Program-made: the position numbers and the translations under genes
Shown here: positions 1-11,924 of the stretch, one piece after another
Layout of the letters: the number at the start of each line of letters is the position of its first letter
Position numbering within the stretch: the stretch's first letter is position 1
Notes under the pieces: generated by a model
Seen by the model: only the letters and a program-made list of their open reading frames with translations
The model's database searches: none
What the model was told of the DNA's origin: nothing
Source: Undaria pinnatifida
Taxonomy: Eukaryota > Sar > Phaeophyceae > Laminariales > Alariaceae
DNA length: 64,000 nt
Assembly (NCBI GenBank): GCA_012845835.1
Contig: JABAKD010000026.1
Location: 12,024,332-12,088,331 of the forward strand
Direction of reading: 5' to 3'

Positions 1-924
1 GCGGTTGCGCTGGCGCACCTTTCTCGCGAGAATTCCGCTTAGCGCACCATGAGCTGGGATTGATTCCGCTTAGCCCGCCATGGCCCGGGGTCATCGTGCG
101 GCTAGCCGCAACCCCGTTTTTTGTGCCGCTTGCTTTTTCTTCGCCGTGTGAGAGAAAATTATTTTGGGTCCGTTTCCGGCGAAACAAAATATGACAGTAT
201 ACTGTAGTCGCCGTAGTAGGCGATTGTTTTTTAGGTCCGTTTCGCCGTACGTAGTCGAATCGTTTTCCTGGGTCCATTTCGCCTCCGGCAAATTTTTGCT
301 CAGGTTGTTTTCCAGCGTAGGCGCTCTTATAATTTCGAAAGCATAATAAAATTTCTTTCTTCGCAGGAGGCGCATTTTTATATGCCCATTTTCCCCCGAA
401 TATATAGACTATACTCGATACTCGACACGCCGATTCGAGATAGTCGTCCTTCATTCAGGTAGATAGAGCTCAGGCAAGCTCAAGGTTAGGGATGTAAATG
501 TAGATTCTTCGGGGGTATATAATGAGTTGCTGGTGCTGGTGCTGTGGAGCATCTCACCCAGCCTGTCTTTCTGGCTCTTGATCTGACTCTGACGGCGGGA
601 CTCTGTCCGAACGTGTTTTAGTAGAGCTGTGTTTCTCTCATGATTGCGTCAAGTAGGATGACGAAGCTTGGGTGTTGGAGCGATGCTCGCCCTGAGCTAA
701 GGGTCCATCCACGACCGTTTGACAGCAGGTGATACTTTTTATTGTTTTCCGTTTCATGAGTTTGCCACTCCTTTCACTTCGTACTGGTATGATATAGATT
801 TATGTACGCCAGAAGAACCCCTGATGTCTGCCTACTACAAGAGGGCAAAATGAGCGTGTGAGACGCACATTTCGAGTAAAGTTGCGCATTATTTTCTCAG
901 GTAAATGCCCATACTTTCCCCGCA

Positions 925-978
925 GGGGGCCCTCCAGGGGCCCTGCGCGAACCCTCCGGGGGCCCTCCGCGGGGCCCT
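925..978. repeat. Cluster of GGGGCCC palindromic blocks
   Basis: Four GGGGCCC (or GGGGGCCC) blocks occur within about 55 bases, separated by short pyrimidine-rich spacers. The local GC content is far above that of the flanks. It could be a small GC-rich promoter-like island or a simple repeat; no transcript evidence is visible. Confidence 0.5.
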
Positions 979-1004
979 GGCGGCGGAGGCGCACCATGCC
1001 TTCG

Positions 1005-1029
1005 GCTCGTGGTGCGTCGAACCACGAGC
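1005..1029. repeat. Perfect 9-bp hairpin
   Basis: GCTCGTGGT is followed by a 7-base loop and by its exact reverse complement ACCACGAGC. No T-run follows, so it is not a simple terminator. Function unknown. Confidence 0.6.
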
Positions 1030-1625
1030 TGGAAGCCTATGTATAACCCTGCTGCCTAGTGTGGTACGATCTACCTGGAAGCACTTTGTTTTCTAAATAT
1101 TACTGCTTTCCTGCTCAACTCATGGAAGATGTTATGGCATAGAGCCGCATTTTCGAGTTATGTTCTAGACCGTGGAACCAGTGCTTCCCCGAATCTTGCA
1201 TGTTTCTGCGCACACGGTTCATCAAGGTGAACTTGTGTCTGTTATGGTATTGCCCTGGGAGCCTAGAAAAGGCTTGGGATCTAGATTTCGCGATGCTATG
1301 GTCTATATAATAATACAAGGGCTCTGCTCCGCGGGCGGCAGACGCCGCCCGCTACGCTCGCGCCAGGAATACAACACAACAAATGTGAAAGAGACAGGAA
1401 TAGAAGGTGCATGGTTTCATGAAGCCCGCGACTTGATAATGCCAAGAGCTCTATGGGCAGAGCTGTTTACTCTGTGCTGTGTTGCGAGCTTGCTGGCGAT
1501 GTCACGTTCAGATTGGCAGTGCGGGCGAATACAACGAAAAAAGACATTTATTATTCAGAACGGGTGTATGATAGGGCATCATCACCACCAGCTGCTTGTG
1601 GTAGAGCACCAAATACGAACGCAAG

Positions 1626-2258
1626 ATGGCAGTGTGGTTGTACACCACTACTTGCAGTATATGGAAAACGAACCCGACTACCCAGTGTACATTGGACAAG
1701 CACGTGACTCTACAACTTGCCATGAAGATTGTACTTGGGGCGCCTAAAAATAACCAGCTGCTAGCTTACTGGCGTTTATTTATGGGCGTGGGACGTATAA
1801 ATAGAATTCGTCGAACAAAATATACACCTGGTACGCGGGGCGCAGTTAGTTGGTTGGTTCTTATGAAACAGGAAACAGAAAAAAAGACTCCCACGTACAG
1901 AACGGCCCACCCACCCACCACGGACGACGCAGTGCACCCTCCACCCACCCACCGACCAAACTTTTACTACATACAGGAGAATAGCAGTGCAGCAGTACCA
2001 CCGCCACCGGCAGAGCCTCCACCACCTCCCCCTCCTTGGCTTTGGTTGGTGGGCTTCGGCTTTCCCACGTACAGAACGGCCCACCCACCCACCACGGACG
2101 ACGCAGTGCACCCTCCACCCACCCACCGACCAAACTTTTACTACATACAGGAGAACAGCAGTGCAGCAGTACCACCGCCACCGGCAGAGCCTCCACCACC
2201 TCCCCCTCCTTGGCTTTGGTTGGTGGGCTTCGGCTTTTCAGCAGGAGAGCTACGATAG
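1626..2258 (+). CDS. Doubtful 210-codon ORF containing a duplicated 58-codon block
   Basis: The ORF starts at an ATG and ends at TAG. Its first ~85 codons match no family I know. The rest is two nearly identical 58-residue blocks rich in Pro, His and Thr, each ending in a PPPP run followed by WLWLVGFGF. The DNA repeat period is 174 bp, a multiple of three, so duplication kept the frame. The same stretch is also open for over 100 codons on the other strand, which weakens the case for coding. No splice signals, signal peptide or domain are evident. It may simply be a low-complexity tandem repeat that happens to be open. Confidence 0.25.
   Translation: MAVWLYTTTCSIWKTNPTTQCTLDKHVTLQLAMKIVLGAPKNNQLLAYWRLFMGVGRINRIRRTKYTPGTRGAVSWLVLMKQETEKKTPTYRTAHPPTTDDAVHPPPTHRPNFYYIQENSSAAVPPPPAEPPPPPPPWLWLVGFGFPTYRTAHPPTTDDAVHPPPTHRPNFYYIQENSSAAVPPPPAEPPPPPPPWLWLVGFGFSAGELR
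1890..2237. repeat. 174-bp tandem duplication, two copies
   Basis: Copy 1 is 1890-2063 and copy 2 is 2064-2237, starting at the same word CCCACGTACAG. I find essentially one difference (T/C in GAGAAYAGCAG), so the duplication is recent or kept similar by conversion. Each unit contains GCAGTGCAGCAG, a CCACC-rich run and GGCTTTGGTTGGTGGGC. Confidence 0.95.
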
Positions 2259-4159
2259 ATGCTTGAAGACGACATGCTTCTCGCTCTCCGAGTTGTAAAG
2301 TGGTGGGGAAGCGCCACGGCGACAGGTGGCCAGCGTAGGGAGCTGAAAGTAGGTGCCTACTTGTAGAACACTAAAAAGCCGGCAGTCAACTTCAACATCT
2401 CACGACTTTGCGCCGTAGATGCGTCGTAGAGTCGTAGATCATGCGTTGGTAAAAACGAAAATAAACACCCTAAAGTCGTAGATCATACGTTGGATAAAGT
2501 TACGGAATGAAAAAAATAAAGAGAGAAACGGGAAAAAAGGAAACGAAGAAAGCGAAGAAAGTAAGGAACGCGAAGAATGCCGGGAAGGTTCTCCGAGAGG
2601 GGGGTTTAGGCAGGCGTGTTCCAAGGGGGAGCGCTGAGAGCGAAGCAGGTCCCATTAACCAAGTGAATAAGGTTTGAAAAAATTTCGAGGACAAATGTAA
2701 TTATATCTATGTACATCAAGAAAGGGTTGAGGCTTAAGATGGCCTTAAAACCGTTTTTTTTTGTTTTTCGATCATGCCTCCCTGGGGTCGGGAGTTGCCA
2801 TACATGCGTCCACAACTTCGGGGCCGCATATTTTGCCCAGGCAAACGCTCTGTTTTGCGACAGTATAAGGCAAGCTGGGCAAGACCCTAGCGGAGATAGC
2901 ACACGTCCTAACTTTACCAACCGTGCGAGAGGCAACACGAGAGGGAAGTGTCTGGGCGAAAGGAGAACGAGAAGGACTTGGCCTAAGCTCGAAAAATGGC
3001 AATATGACATCCTGCGTCAGATTTTGATTCTCGATATTGTGCGATATGCTGCTTTGGACCACGCCGTAAGACCTCGTCGAGTGTGGCGCGTTCGCTTCAG
3101 GGTAATTCATTGGTGTTGGTCATTTTTATGTTCTCTGTTTTCGACCCTAATATGCAATTAAACAGCTTTTCCTTGTGTACTTGCAACGGATTTCATACAC
3201 TCTCGTCAAGCCGTTGTTTACTAGAAACCTGTAAAATTTTGATCATTGCGGGCGATTTCTCTCCCGTCGCGGCGGCTATTCCCAGACGATATTTTCCTAC
3301 GGGATTTGTGTTACGTGACGGCGGCGAAGGTTTTGCTCAATCTGCGTTATGCACAGTTGGCGAGGTCTCGCGGCGTGGTCCGAACGTAGCATTTCGCATG
3401 GAATCGAGAACACAATCGAACCAGGAGTATCAACTTGTCAAATTTTGAGCATGCGGCAGGTCCTGATCGATTAATGTTTCGCCAAGGCCCTTCTCTCTCG
3501 TGTTGCCTCACAGGATTTGCATAGCTGTGGCGGGTGGTTCCTCTTCTAGTGTGCCACAAAATTTCCCCTTGTAAGTGCTTGTGCGGACGATAAATGTGTC
3601 CCAGAAGGTGTGAACGCCTGCATGATACTGCCGACACCCGGGACGCATGGTCGGCCAAAAAGTCGAATGTTTCCCATTTCAAGTCCTAACCCTTTGTATT
3701 TATGTCATAGTTCATGGGTGGGGCGTGGCTACTTTGGGAGAAAGGGTTTCACATGCCTTTGAAGGCGTGTGCCTCTGGGAAACAAGAGGTGCTTCTAGTT
3801 GTCGTGGCTCAAAGCGATTCACTTCTTTATCCGCGGCTAGTTGAGTTAACACCAGAGCTTCTCTTAAGAGAAGTGGGTGATCAACGTGAAGCCTGCCTAG
3901 TGCCGGACCTGCAAGAAGAGGGCTTGTATCGGCAGTCAGGGCCGTATCCTATGCTAAAGGTTTTACCTCCGACGATTTTCTGGACAAGCCTTGGTCACAG
4001 GTGCCCCCCTCCCCACCCCCCCTCAGGCACGTGCCTTCATTTTGATCGTGCACAGATATCATTATTAGCACTTCTTGTCCACTTGCACCGAACCTTGCCA
4101 ACCCAAGCCCTCGCGCTGTCCTATAGCCAATGCCTACGCAAGAACGCTTGCTCCCGGTA
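2259..4159. other. No supported gene
   Basis: There are ORFs of up to 150 codons on both strands (for example 2709-3161 plus and 2606-3010 minus), but they overlap each other and show no domain. A purine-rich GAAGAAAG-type tract lies near 2510-2580. I cannot assign any function. Confidence 0.5.
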
Positions 4160-4235
4160 TGACACGGCAGGACTCGAACTCACGACGCCGACCTCACTCA
4201 GTAAGCACGACGTTGGCCTGCTACACCACAGGAGA
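4160..4235 (-). pseudogene. tRNA-like sequence (degenerate tRNA or SINE head)
   Basis: Read on the minus strand, an A box TGGTGTAGCAGG (4217-4228) fits the pol III consensus, and a B box GAGTTCGAGTCC (4170-4181) follows at tRNA-like spacing. Between them, TTACTGA looks like an anticodon loop (anticodon ACT). The T stem and acceptor stem pair poorly, so this is not a convincing functional tRNA. It is better read as a tRNA pseudogene or the 5' head of a tRNA-derived SINE. A scan with a tRNA covariance model would settle it. Confidence 0.5.
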
Positions 4236-5374
4236 CGTGTGTAAACCTTGAGTGGAGTTTTGTAGCGGCTGTCCCGCCGTTGTCCGCTCGACGAAGTGGT
4301 GTTGCACCCACAGTAGTGCTGCACCCATATTTAGACCAATGCTGCGATAGAGGGATCCCACGATAAGAGACCTTTTTTTTCGCAGTGGCCCAGAATTGCA
4401 AGCGCGAGTGAAACCCTCTGTTCCTTCACTCTTTCAACTTTTTGTTTGTCTGTTTTTTTTATGTTGGAATACGACTGCGCAGTTGAATGGCTAGCTAGCT
4501 ACGGAGCTCCAAACATATCATTTTTGTTTGGTCTGTGAGGTTTTCTACAAGATCACGCATGCGAGTCGCTCTAACCCGTAAGGGCAGAAGGGGCGACCCT
4601 GCCGCAGCCTTGGCCTTTGCGTACCTCGTACTGTGTTAGTTTTCTTGGGCGGGGGTTCTAGAGAGTACGGATAGGCGCCTTAACTACGGTGTGACGTCGA
4701 GGGTCTCATCTAAACTCGTAGCAGGTACCTGGTACATCATGTTTGTAATTTGCGCGAAGTAGGTCGCTAGGGAGTGCTCCGACATGGGCACACACTGCTG
4801 ACCTTCCCATAAGAGAGAGTTCCGTACAAGAAAAAGCTCTTGCCTGAACTTTCTTTGCTGGAAAGTAGGAAACCTGACAAATGTTATGATGCAGTCAGCG
4901 CATATATGACACACATTCCTGGTGACGCCATCTCGCGTACAACCAGGGTGCCACACATAAAGAGAAGACAACCTCACACTCCTCCCCGGAAGGTCGGAGT
5001 AAACGAAAAAAATCGGGTTCTTATGTATGATTCGAAAGAATGACGTTTTCGTCTTGACGGCATTCGACTTTGTTTTGGTGTACCCCCGTCCCTCTACCTG
5101 GGCCCCGAAAAATAACGCTGCGGTGTCGCTCATACTTCTTTGTGCAACCCTGCTAAAACGAATAGATGTGACGTTGGTTTCTTAATACAGGGCCGGTGTT
5201 CTATGCTTTAGAAAAATGTCTTTCAAATACGTCATCTGTGGGTCCGATCAGTTGTGGTCGATATTCACCTCTTCCCGCTTCGTCATATTTCTGCCGCGCG
5301 TCCTTTCTGATATTTGGCCAGATCTCCGAGAAAATCGTAAAAAATGCGACACTACACTCAACTTTGGAAAAACT
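4236..5374. other. No supported gene
   Basis: The longest frame is a 149-codon minus-strand ORF at 4684-5133 without a recognisable domain. The phrase GGTACCTGGTACA near 4724 is one of the recurrent ACCTGGTA words described under findings. Confidence 0.5.
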
Positions 5375-5406
5375 GGGGGGAGGGGGGGGACGGGAGGGGG
5401 GGGGGG
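5375..5406. repeat. Interrupted poly-G tract
   Basis: A 32-base stretch of almost pure G, broken only by single A or AC positions. It gives spurious Gly/Pro-rich translations on both strands. Such runs can form G-quadruplexes and are also prone to sequencing error. Confidence 0.9.
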
Positions 5407-5929
5407 TCCAAAATTTAATATGGTGACCCTCCGGCTCATGTCGGGGTACATCCCGTGCTACATCAGTTGTGTACCTAACAGGCCCTTAACACACCGCAGG
5501 CAGTACCTTAACATTTTTTTCTGCGTAAGCCGAGCAACATATTTTTTCCTTTAAACCAAGGGCAGGGGATGTTAATGAATCATTCCCGCATTCCCTAATG
5601 GTGGACACGGCGTTAACACCGAGAACTGAGAGCATGGGCACGGCCGAGAGTCTGAGCACCGTCGATGCCCAGGAAGTAGGCACAGCAAGGCTGTTCACTG
5701 CTTAGGGTTGCCTAGAACGTGTCTGAAGCAAGAGCTCCAGCGACGCTTGGAGAGGTGTAGCGGTAAACAGGTGCACAACGCTGAGATACTGGCAACCTGG
5801 TACTCGAGACCGTCGGCAAGTGCACCTTCCACCCAGTTTCGCCTGCCGATGTATTCACAGAGACGTTTATTTTCGATCTGGCGCACCTCAGACAGATCAT
5901 GACCTAGATAATCTAGACCCTTTTGGACA
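5407..5929. other. No supported gene
   Basis: Short overlapping ORFs on both strands (5486-5698 minus, 5695-6045 minus, 5708-5902 plus) have no domain. The 3' part runs into the minisatellite that follows. Confidence 0.5.
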
Positions 5930-6420
5930 GATATGGATATGTTGTGCATATTATATATAAAAATAAAAGTACCCACCTGGCGAATCACGCGCAGATCATG
6001 CAGATTTTTCAGTTCCCACCTGGCAAACATGTGCAGATCATGCAATATACGACCCCACCTGCCGAAGTATGAGTCAAGGATTTAGATCATGGACATCCCA
6101 CCTGGCGAAACATGTATAATAGAATATTTGGATCATACAGACCCGAACATGAACATATCATCTAGATCTCTCAGATCCTAAAGAATCTAACCCACTCGGC
6201 AGATGTGTGTAGATCGTGCGGCAACGCAAACCCACCCGAACAATCCTGTCGAAAGATCTAGATCATACAGATCCCAGTAGGGCAAACACTTAAGGAACAG
6301 CTATACCGTACAGATCCCGCCCAGATGAACGTGTATAAGAGCTTGATCGAACAGATCCTACCCAGAAGTCACGATGAAGATCCCAAATACCCATACAGAT
6401 CAGGGACCTACCAATTCAAG
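5930..6420. repeat. Degenerate ~50-bp minisatellite
   Basis: The phrases AGATCATGCAGATC and CCCACCTGGCGAAACATG recur about ten times at irregular 40-60-bp spacing, with many substitutions. Clear examples lie near 5970, 6010, 6050, 6095, 6190 and 6245. The array is old, because no two units look identical. Confidence 0.8.
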
Positions 6421-7309
6421 AAAATCTATATCGCTAAATAGGGAGGGATCTCGTCTGTCCGAGGTGTGCACTATTTATGTTGTCACGACTGGCTGAGGGT
6501 GGCGATTATGGTGTCGGTTTCTCTATTCAGACAGTCCCGACAGCATTAACACGTGCCTCGTGCACAATGTTCGCGTATCCCGTTGTGTACGCCCAAATAG
6601 GGTCTATATCGTCGCACTGCATTCTACAGTGCGATACCACGGCGACCCCCAGCGACTGCTGCTTTTCAGTAGAAGCAGTACGCGCGCGTAGATTGCTTGT
6701 TTCTGCGGAATATTTTGCCTTAAACCTTGACACTCGACGCGGCGGAGTCACTCTTTAGACCTCAATCTGCATGCACGTCTGTCTCTCAGAGACTGCTGTG
6801 GAGATGAACTGTTTCCTACGAGGTATCTGGAAAATAGGCCCCTCACTACACATCCACCAGTTTTCCCCTTTAACGTCCCTCATGTAGTCAGGTACTCGCT
6901 GCCATAGATGTTTTTTTGTGATAGTTCCTGTGGTTTTCGCACTTGCAAATAAATTTACACTCTGCATGATGTATACGACAAACAACACCGAACGTTGAAA
7001 GCCCAGCAGTAGTAGACGCCCGATACACGTACAGAGAGCAGCGTCTGCAGGCCCATGGCACAGTAATAACCGTACGGGGCTTGGGGGGGGCTTTGTATTT
7101 TGCGGTCTTCTATTTTGTTGGCGGGGGCTAGTGCGTTGTCTGGCGACTCAGATCCGCGTGGACCCTCGGAATTCCTCTGGGAGGACATAGCTCAGTGGCT
7201 CCCTTCGATGCTGCCAACGTCAACAGGACACATGCACCGACGTCGATTTCGATGCGTAGTAATAATCACACCCTGGACAATAGATACAACAATGATCATT
7301 TGCGTCGCC
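6421..7309. other. No supported gene; isolated A-box-like word
   Basis: ORFs of 60-93 codons lie on both strands with no domain. TAGCTCAGTGG at 7188-7198 matches a tRNA A box, but I could not find a matching B box at the right distance. GC-rich and poly-G patches occur near 7080-7092. Confidence 0.4.
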
Positions 7310-8870
7310 AATTGACGATGGGGGAAATCTATCGATGGACATTGTCAGCGACAATGGATTATGGAAGCTGTCTATCGATAGACATTATCCTCGACAAAAA
7401 TAAATGCAAGGTGTCTATCGATAGATTCTGCCGTCCACAATAATATATCGTTGAAGGCCTCTATCGATACTGTCGTCGACAGTAAATTGTCGGGTGTGTC
7501 TATCTAGACTATAGATGTTGCCGTCGACAATAGATTGTGGAACGTGATTATCGATAGATATTGTTGTTGTCGACAAGGATCTCTCTCGGAAGATATCGTC
7601 GTCGACAAGATATTGTCGGAGGTGTCCATCGATATATGCTGTCGTCGGTGATAGATTGTGGAAGGTGTCTATCGATAGATATTGTCGACTTTGGAGGGTG
7701 CCCACCGATCGATTTTGTCGGCGACAATATATGTCAACCGTGTCCATCAATGGCCATTGCTACCCACCATAGAGTGTTCGGCATGTCTATCGATGACCAT
7801 CATTGGTCGCAATAGGGTATGCGACCAGTCTATCGATGGCCATCGTTTGCCGCAATGGATTTTGCAAGGTGTCAATCGTCAGTCATTCACTGCTGTGTGC
7901 CGTCGTGGACTTCTTGCTTTTGGGGAAAATAACGATACTGCATAGTTGAAACAATAGTTTCAGGAATTATTGGCGGCGGTGTACTGTTGGGAGACGAAGA
8001 ACAACAATGCAAAAGGACACAACCCTTCCGACTGGGAGAGTGCTTCTGAAGTACCGCTTCTAAGACACATTCGTCTTTGGAACGAGTACGGGCTGCTGTC
8101 TAACGCCAATGGCTTTTAAACGAAAGGCGTTACCAACGCTACCGTCCATAGTATAGTACGAATTTTACCACAAAATACGTACTTGTATAGACTACACCGG
8201 CAATTCGAAGAAGTACCGTTCGGCGTCAAGCGCACATGCAAAATACACCTAACTGCTGTCGTCAACAGGGACCATCGATGCATCACTCCACGATACACAA
8301 TATTTTTAGGCAACAGTCTAGACTATTTTGGGAACACCGCCAACAATGTACTCCGTCTCAGGGGTGACCTAATAATATGTTCCGGGTGGCGATGGGCATT
8401 GATGGACGCCTTTGGGTATCTATTGTTGGCGGCATTAGCCAATATCGGCGGTCGGCAACAATAGCCATTGATACACACCACTCCACGATATTCAACAGTT
8501 TGGGGCAATATAGTCTAGTCTATTGCAGAAATACGCCAAATAGCTATCGTGGGTGTCAATGACTATTGATTGACACGACTTCATGCCTATTGTGGGCGGG
8601 AGTAGCCATCAGTAGACAACCGTTTTTTATCAAATGTTCGAACAATGTCTATCGCGGTTGCTCCCCCGATATCAATTGACATCCAAGGCACTTCATTGTG
8701 ACCAAGAATATCCACCGCACTTGCTTCCGCGCCATCTATCGTTAAGGGCAATAGCCACCTGTTGACAACCATGTGGCTGCTTTGAGACATACAATGTCTA
8801 TCGCGATTGCTTCCCCGATACCTATCGTTCAGGACAAAAGCCATCTATGAACAACCATGTCACTCCATTG
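7310..8870. repeat. Large degenerate ~43-bp satellite, first block
   Basis: Units of about 43 bp read roughly CTATCGATAGA-CATTGTCG-TCGACAATAGATTGTG-GAAGGTGT. Starts of clear units lie near 7370, 7410, 7457, 7550, 7665 and 7780. Each unit contains two internal dyads, ATCGAT and TTGTCG/CGACAA. Divergence rises after ~7750, and toward 8470-8870 several units appear in the opposite orientation. ORFs here (with SIDI-like phrases) are by-products of the repeat. Confidence 0.9.
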
Positions 8871-9609
8871 CCACAGAAAATATGTATTGCCTCCATTGCC
8901 GAGCATATATGGTTCAAGGGACAACGGGGGAGCGACAGTTCCGCTGAACTCGGGCGACTCTTTCTGCATGAAGCATCTCTCGGTGGCCTTGTATGTGGGT
9001 TGTGCCAGTTATGTATGGTTGAGCAGCAGTTCGTGCCGTCTGGCGAAGGGGTCTTGCAATAATTTTCTCTGAAGGGATCCGAAATATGAAAGCGCGCAGT
9101 TATATACATGCTACATGGCGTGGCGCCCATGGTTGAGATTTGGTCGAACTTCAAAGGCTGTGGGGCATGAAGAGCCTCGGGCGAAGCCGGTCCGCATGGT
9201 ATATATTCCGTCAGAAGGAGGTACCAGTACATACCAGTATGCATTATTGCTCCGCGATCACGGTATACCAAGCACCCATTACTGCAGCAACACAATACAA
9301 AGTGTAATGCACTCATTCCTGCCGTGTCGGGAGCCGTGCCGATAACCCCGAAAGCCATCAACGGGTTTCTACTCGTAGGCGGCTGGTGCCGCAAATGAGA
9401 GCATTTAGACGTATTACCGGTCTTTGTGGAAGCTGCCAGCTTTCTGGGCGTGTGAGGGCCCCGGCCGGCTAAAGAACACCTCGACAACGAACACGCGGGA
9501 TGAACGGGTCAACGGCTCGGGTAAAGGTGTGCTTAGTTGGCAATTCTTTGCGGCAATTTCTCACCTTCCTGAAGGGTGTCCAAACTTGATATCCACAGTA
9601 CGTCAGTAA
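8871..9609. other. Unique segment between two satellite blocks
   Basis: This ~740-bp stretch lacks the satellite unit that surrounds it. A 221-codon minus-strand ORF (8822-9487) and several plus-strand ORFs of ~70 codons cross it, none with a recognisable domain. It could be an insertion into the satellite; I could not identify terminal repeats or a target duplication. Confidence 0.4.
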
Positions 9610-10140
9610 AACTGTAGAAGTAGGTCGGCGATGGTGTCCATCGATCGACAGTGTTCACCACACACAGTAGATTGTAAACGGTGACCATCGGTAGCAGTTT
9701 CCAGTGATGGAAAAATGTTAAGAAACGCATCTACCGATAGCCATTGCCGTTCACAATAGATTGTGCAAGCTACTCATCAATAGATATATTGCCGGCCACA
9801 ACAGATTTATAAATACGTCCACCGATAGACATTGTTCACCAAATTTTTTTGTAAACGGTGACCATCGATAGCCAGTTCCGAACACAATAGCTCAAGAAAT
9901 ATGTCTATCGATAACCTGCGATAACCGTCACCGGTCGCAGAAGATCAAAGCAATCCATCAATAATACCCGGCGTTGGTGACAATAGCTTTCAATCGAGGA
10001 ACTTCAGCACATTCCTGCCGAGCCAATTACTGCGGGGAGTTTACCGACCGATTAAAGTTTCCGACGACAGTAGATCGAGAAATTGGCTAATCGATAGCCT
10101 CTACCGACGACAATCGATCCTTCCATTGCACCAAACTTGT
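9610..10140. repeat. Large degenerate ~43-bp satellite, second block
   Basis: The same unit as at 7310-8870 resumes (for example GGTGTCCATCGATCGACAG near 9632 and CCACCGATAGACATTGTTC near 9818). Units are strongly diverged and fade out near 10130. Confidence 0.8.
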
Positions 10141-11924
10141 ACTCAATTGCTATTCAATGCTGCAGGAGCCAATATCTAATGTCCAGGGTCTCTAGTCTAG
10201 TAACTCTGCCCGCAGGTGCTGTAGTAGACTGGACTAGTTAAATATCCGCTCGACAAGATGTCGTACAGACACACGGTTTCAGCGAAGTTTACACGCAGTG
10301 GATAGACCACGATCTAGACCATCAAGATCCTGTCGTGTCGATATCGTATGCTGTGCCGGCAGGATATGCCCAGTAAAAACCCAGTCCAGGAAGTGTGGCT
10401 AGATCATGCAAAGGGTGCGGCACCTCCCACCCAATAGCTTGTTGGTCCCATAGACGGTGCGGATCTCTGATGTATATGCGAGAGGTTTGTCTACCGTGAA
10501 ACTCCTAGATCATCGCTGTGGATCGCGTCAGTCCGATGTGTCTGCTGGTGAAGGTATTTGAAGGAGCTGTCAGGAACCAAAGCGCAACAATACAATGGCC
10601 TACCGTGCTTCTATATCATACTGTGAGGTGTCCACGCACAGGGTGACGTGGTTGCACGTAGAGGTTCAACCTCGTGTTGCAGCCACGGGGGGCGTAGGAT
10701 AGAGCACCGACGATTGGTACGTTTTCGCACACGAACGTCAACACGTGACTCGCACAGGCCAGGTTTAGGGCGTTTTCTTTATTGTTTTTCGGCGCACGCG
10801 CACCATCTGTCTGTTGAAATATATTCGGACAGTTCGCGCACGCGAGCCTTCAGGGAATGAACGATTCGCTTTCATGCAGAAATACCAAGTAATGGCGTAT
10901 AAAGCACGCCTCGATTTGTTGTGCAACAGGAAAGGCCAACGGAGTCCGGGTTACTACGAAACTGCTGACGAACTACAATGGCCGGCGTGTCCATCGGACA
11001 CTAGAATTCGAGCCTCGACACCGAGTTGTAATCTCGTAACGGCTGGGATGAACTGTAGTGGAGACCCTTCGAACTACACAAGAGTTTGGAGGTGCATTGC
11101 TGTTTTGCGTCCGCTTGAAATCGCCAGGCAGATTTTGGTGTTGTCGTCTGTCTCCCTTTTGTGCAGTATACGATGTTCTTACATTTCCGCACTGCAACAT
11201 GCAAACAAACATCGATTGCGAGTACCGTCGTTTACACGAGCCGATTTGCCGGTCTTATCTCCCGAAATCCATGTTTATTCAGATGGTCTTATGGGTGGTC
11301 TTAGATGAAAACACCACTGCACGACTGTATCAATCCCGACATGCGTACGAAATCCCAATAAATGTGCCCATCTTTGTTGTTGAATTATTTGGATCTTCGG
11401 ATAGAAGCACCTTTTCGTTGGCGTACGATTGGTTATCCGATTTAAAGTCGTCCCCACTGTATAGATATATAGCCTATACGAGAAGCAGATAGATGTAAGG
11501 CGACCTAGTCGTCTTACCGCGACCTCTGACGCCTTTACTTTAACCCGCTATATGAAACGCCTAGACCAATGGCTATGTGATACCCGATCTGAAATAAAAG
11601 TGGCAGGGAGATAGTAGCGCTACATAGCGTTGCTCTGTTCCGAGGGGCTACCACACTGTAATCAGGTTACACGGGATTGAAACCAATCCGGGTCCATATG
11701 CGTGGATGCGCTGTCGGCAAGTTTGATCGTTACGGGACAATGAACGCTGTACGGATGTTCCACCGTCCTATAGCACTGCTGTATGAATATACTAATATGC
11801 ATATGTTTTTTCGTTCGGCGAAGGCCTACCCAAAGGTATACGGGATCTACACAATAGCAGTGTTTTTCTGCGTAACACAGACCGGGCAACTACCGTGCAG
11901 GCGTCTCCTCTAGAGTAGTAGGTG
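10141..11924. other. No supported gene
   Basis: Several overlapping ORFs (10814-11308 and 11058-11492 on plus, 10973-11212 and 11662-11889 on minus) show no domain and compete for the same DNA. AT-rich patches near 11465 and 11790. Nothing identifiable. Confidence 0.5.

Larger units (their letters stand above)
1..1625. other. Non-coding stretch, no gene recognised
   Basis: Open frames here are short, overlap on both strands and show no recognisable domain. Visible structure is minor: the word ATTCCGCTTAGC occurs twice near 31 and 63; a loose GGTCCGTTTCGCC-like phrase occurs three times between 165 and 290; and four GGGGCCC blocks lie between 925 and 978, just before a perfect hairpin listed separately. 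I see nothing here that supports a gene. Confidence 0.6.

Noticed and set aside
8822..9487. 221-codon minus-strand ORF as a gene
   Set aside because: Its C-terminal end runs into satellite units, several plus-strand ORFs share the DNA, and the sequence shows no domain.
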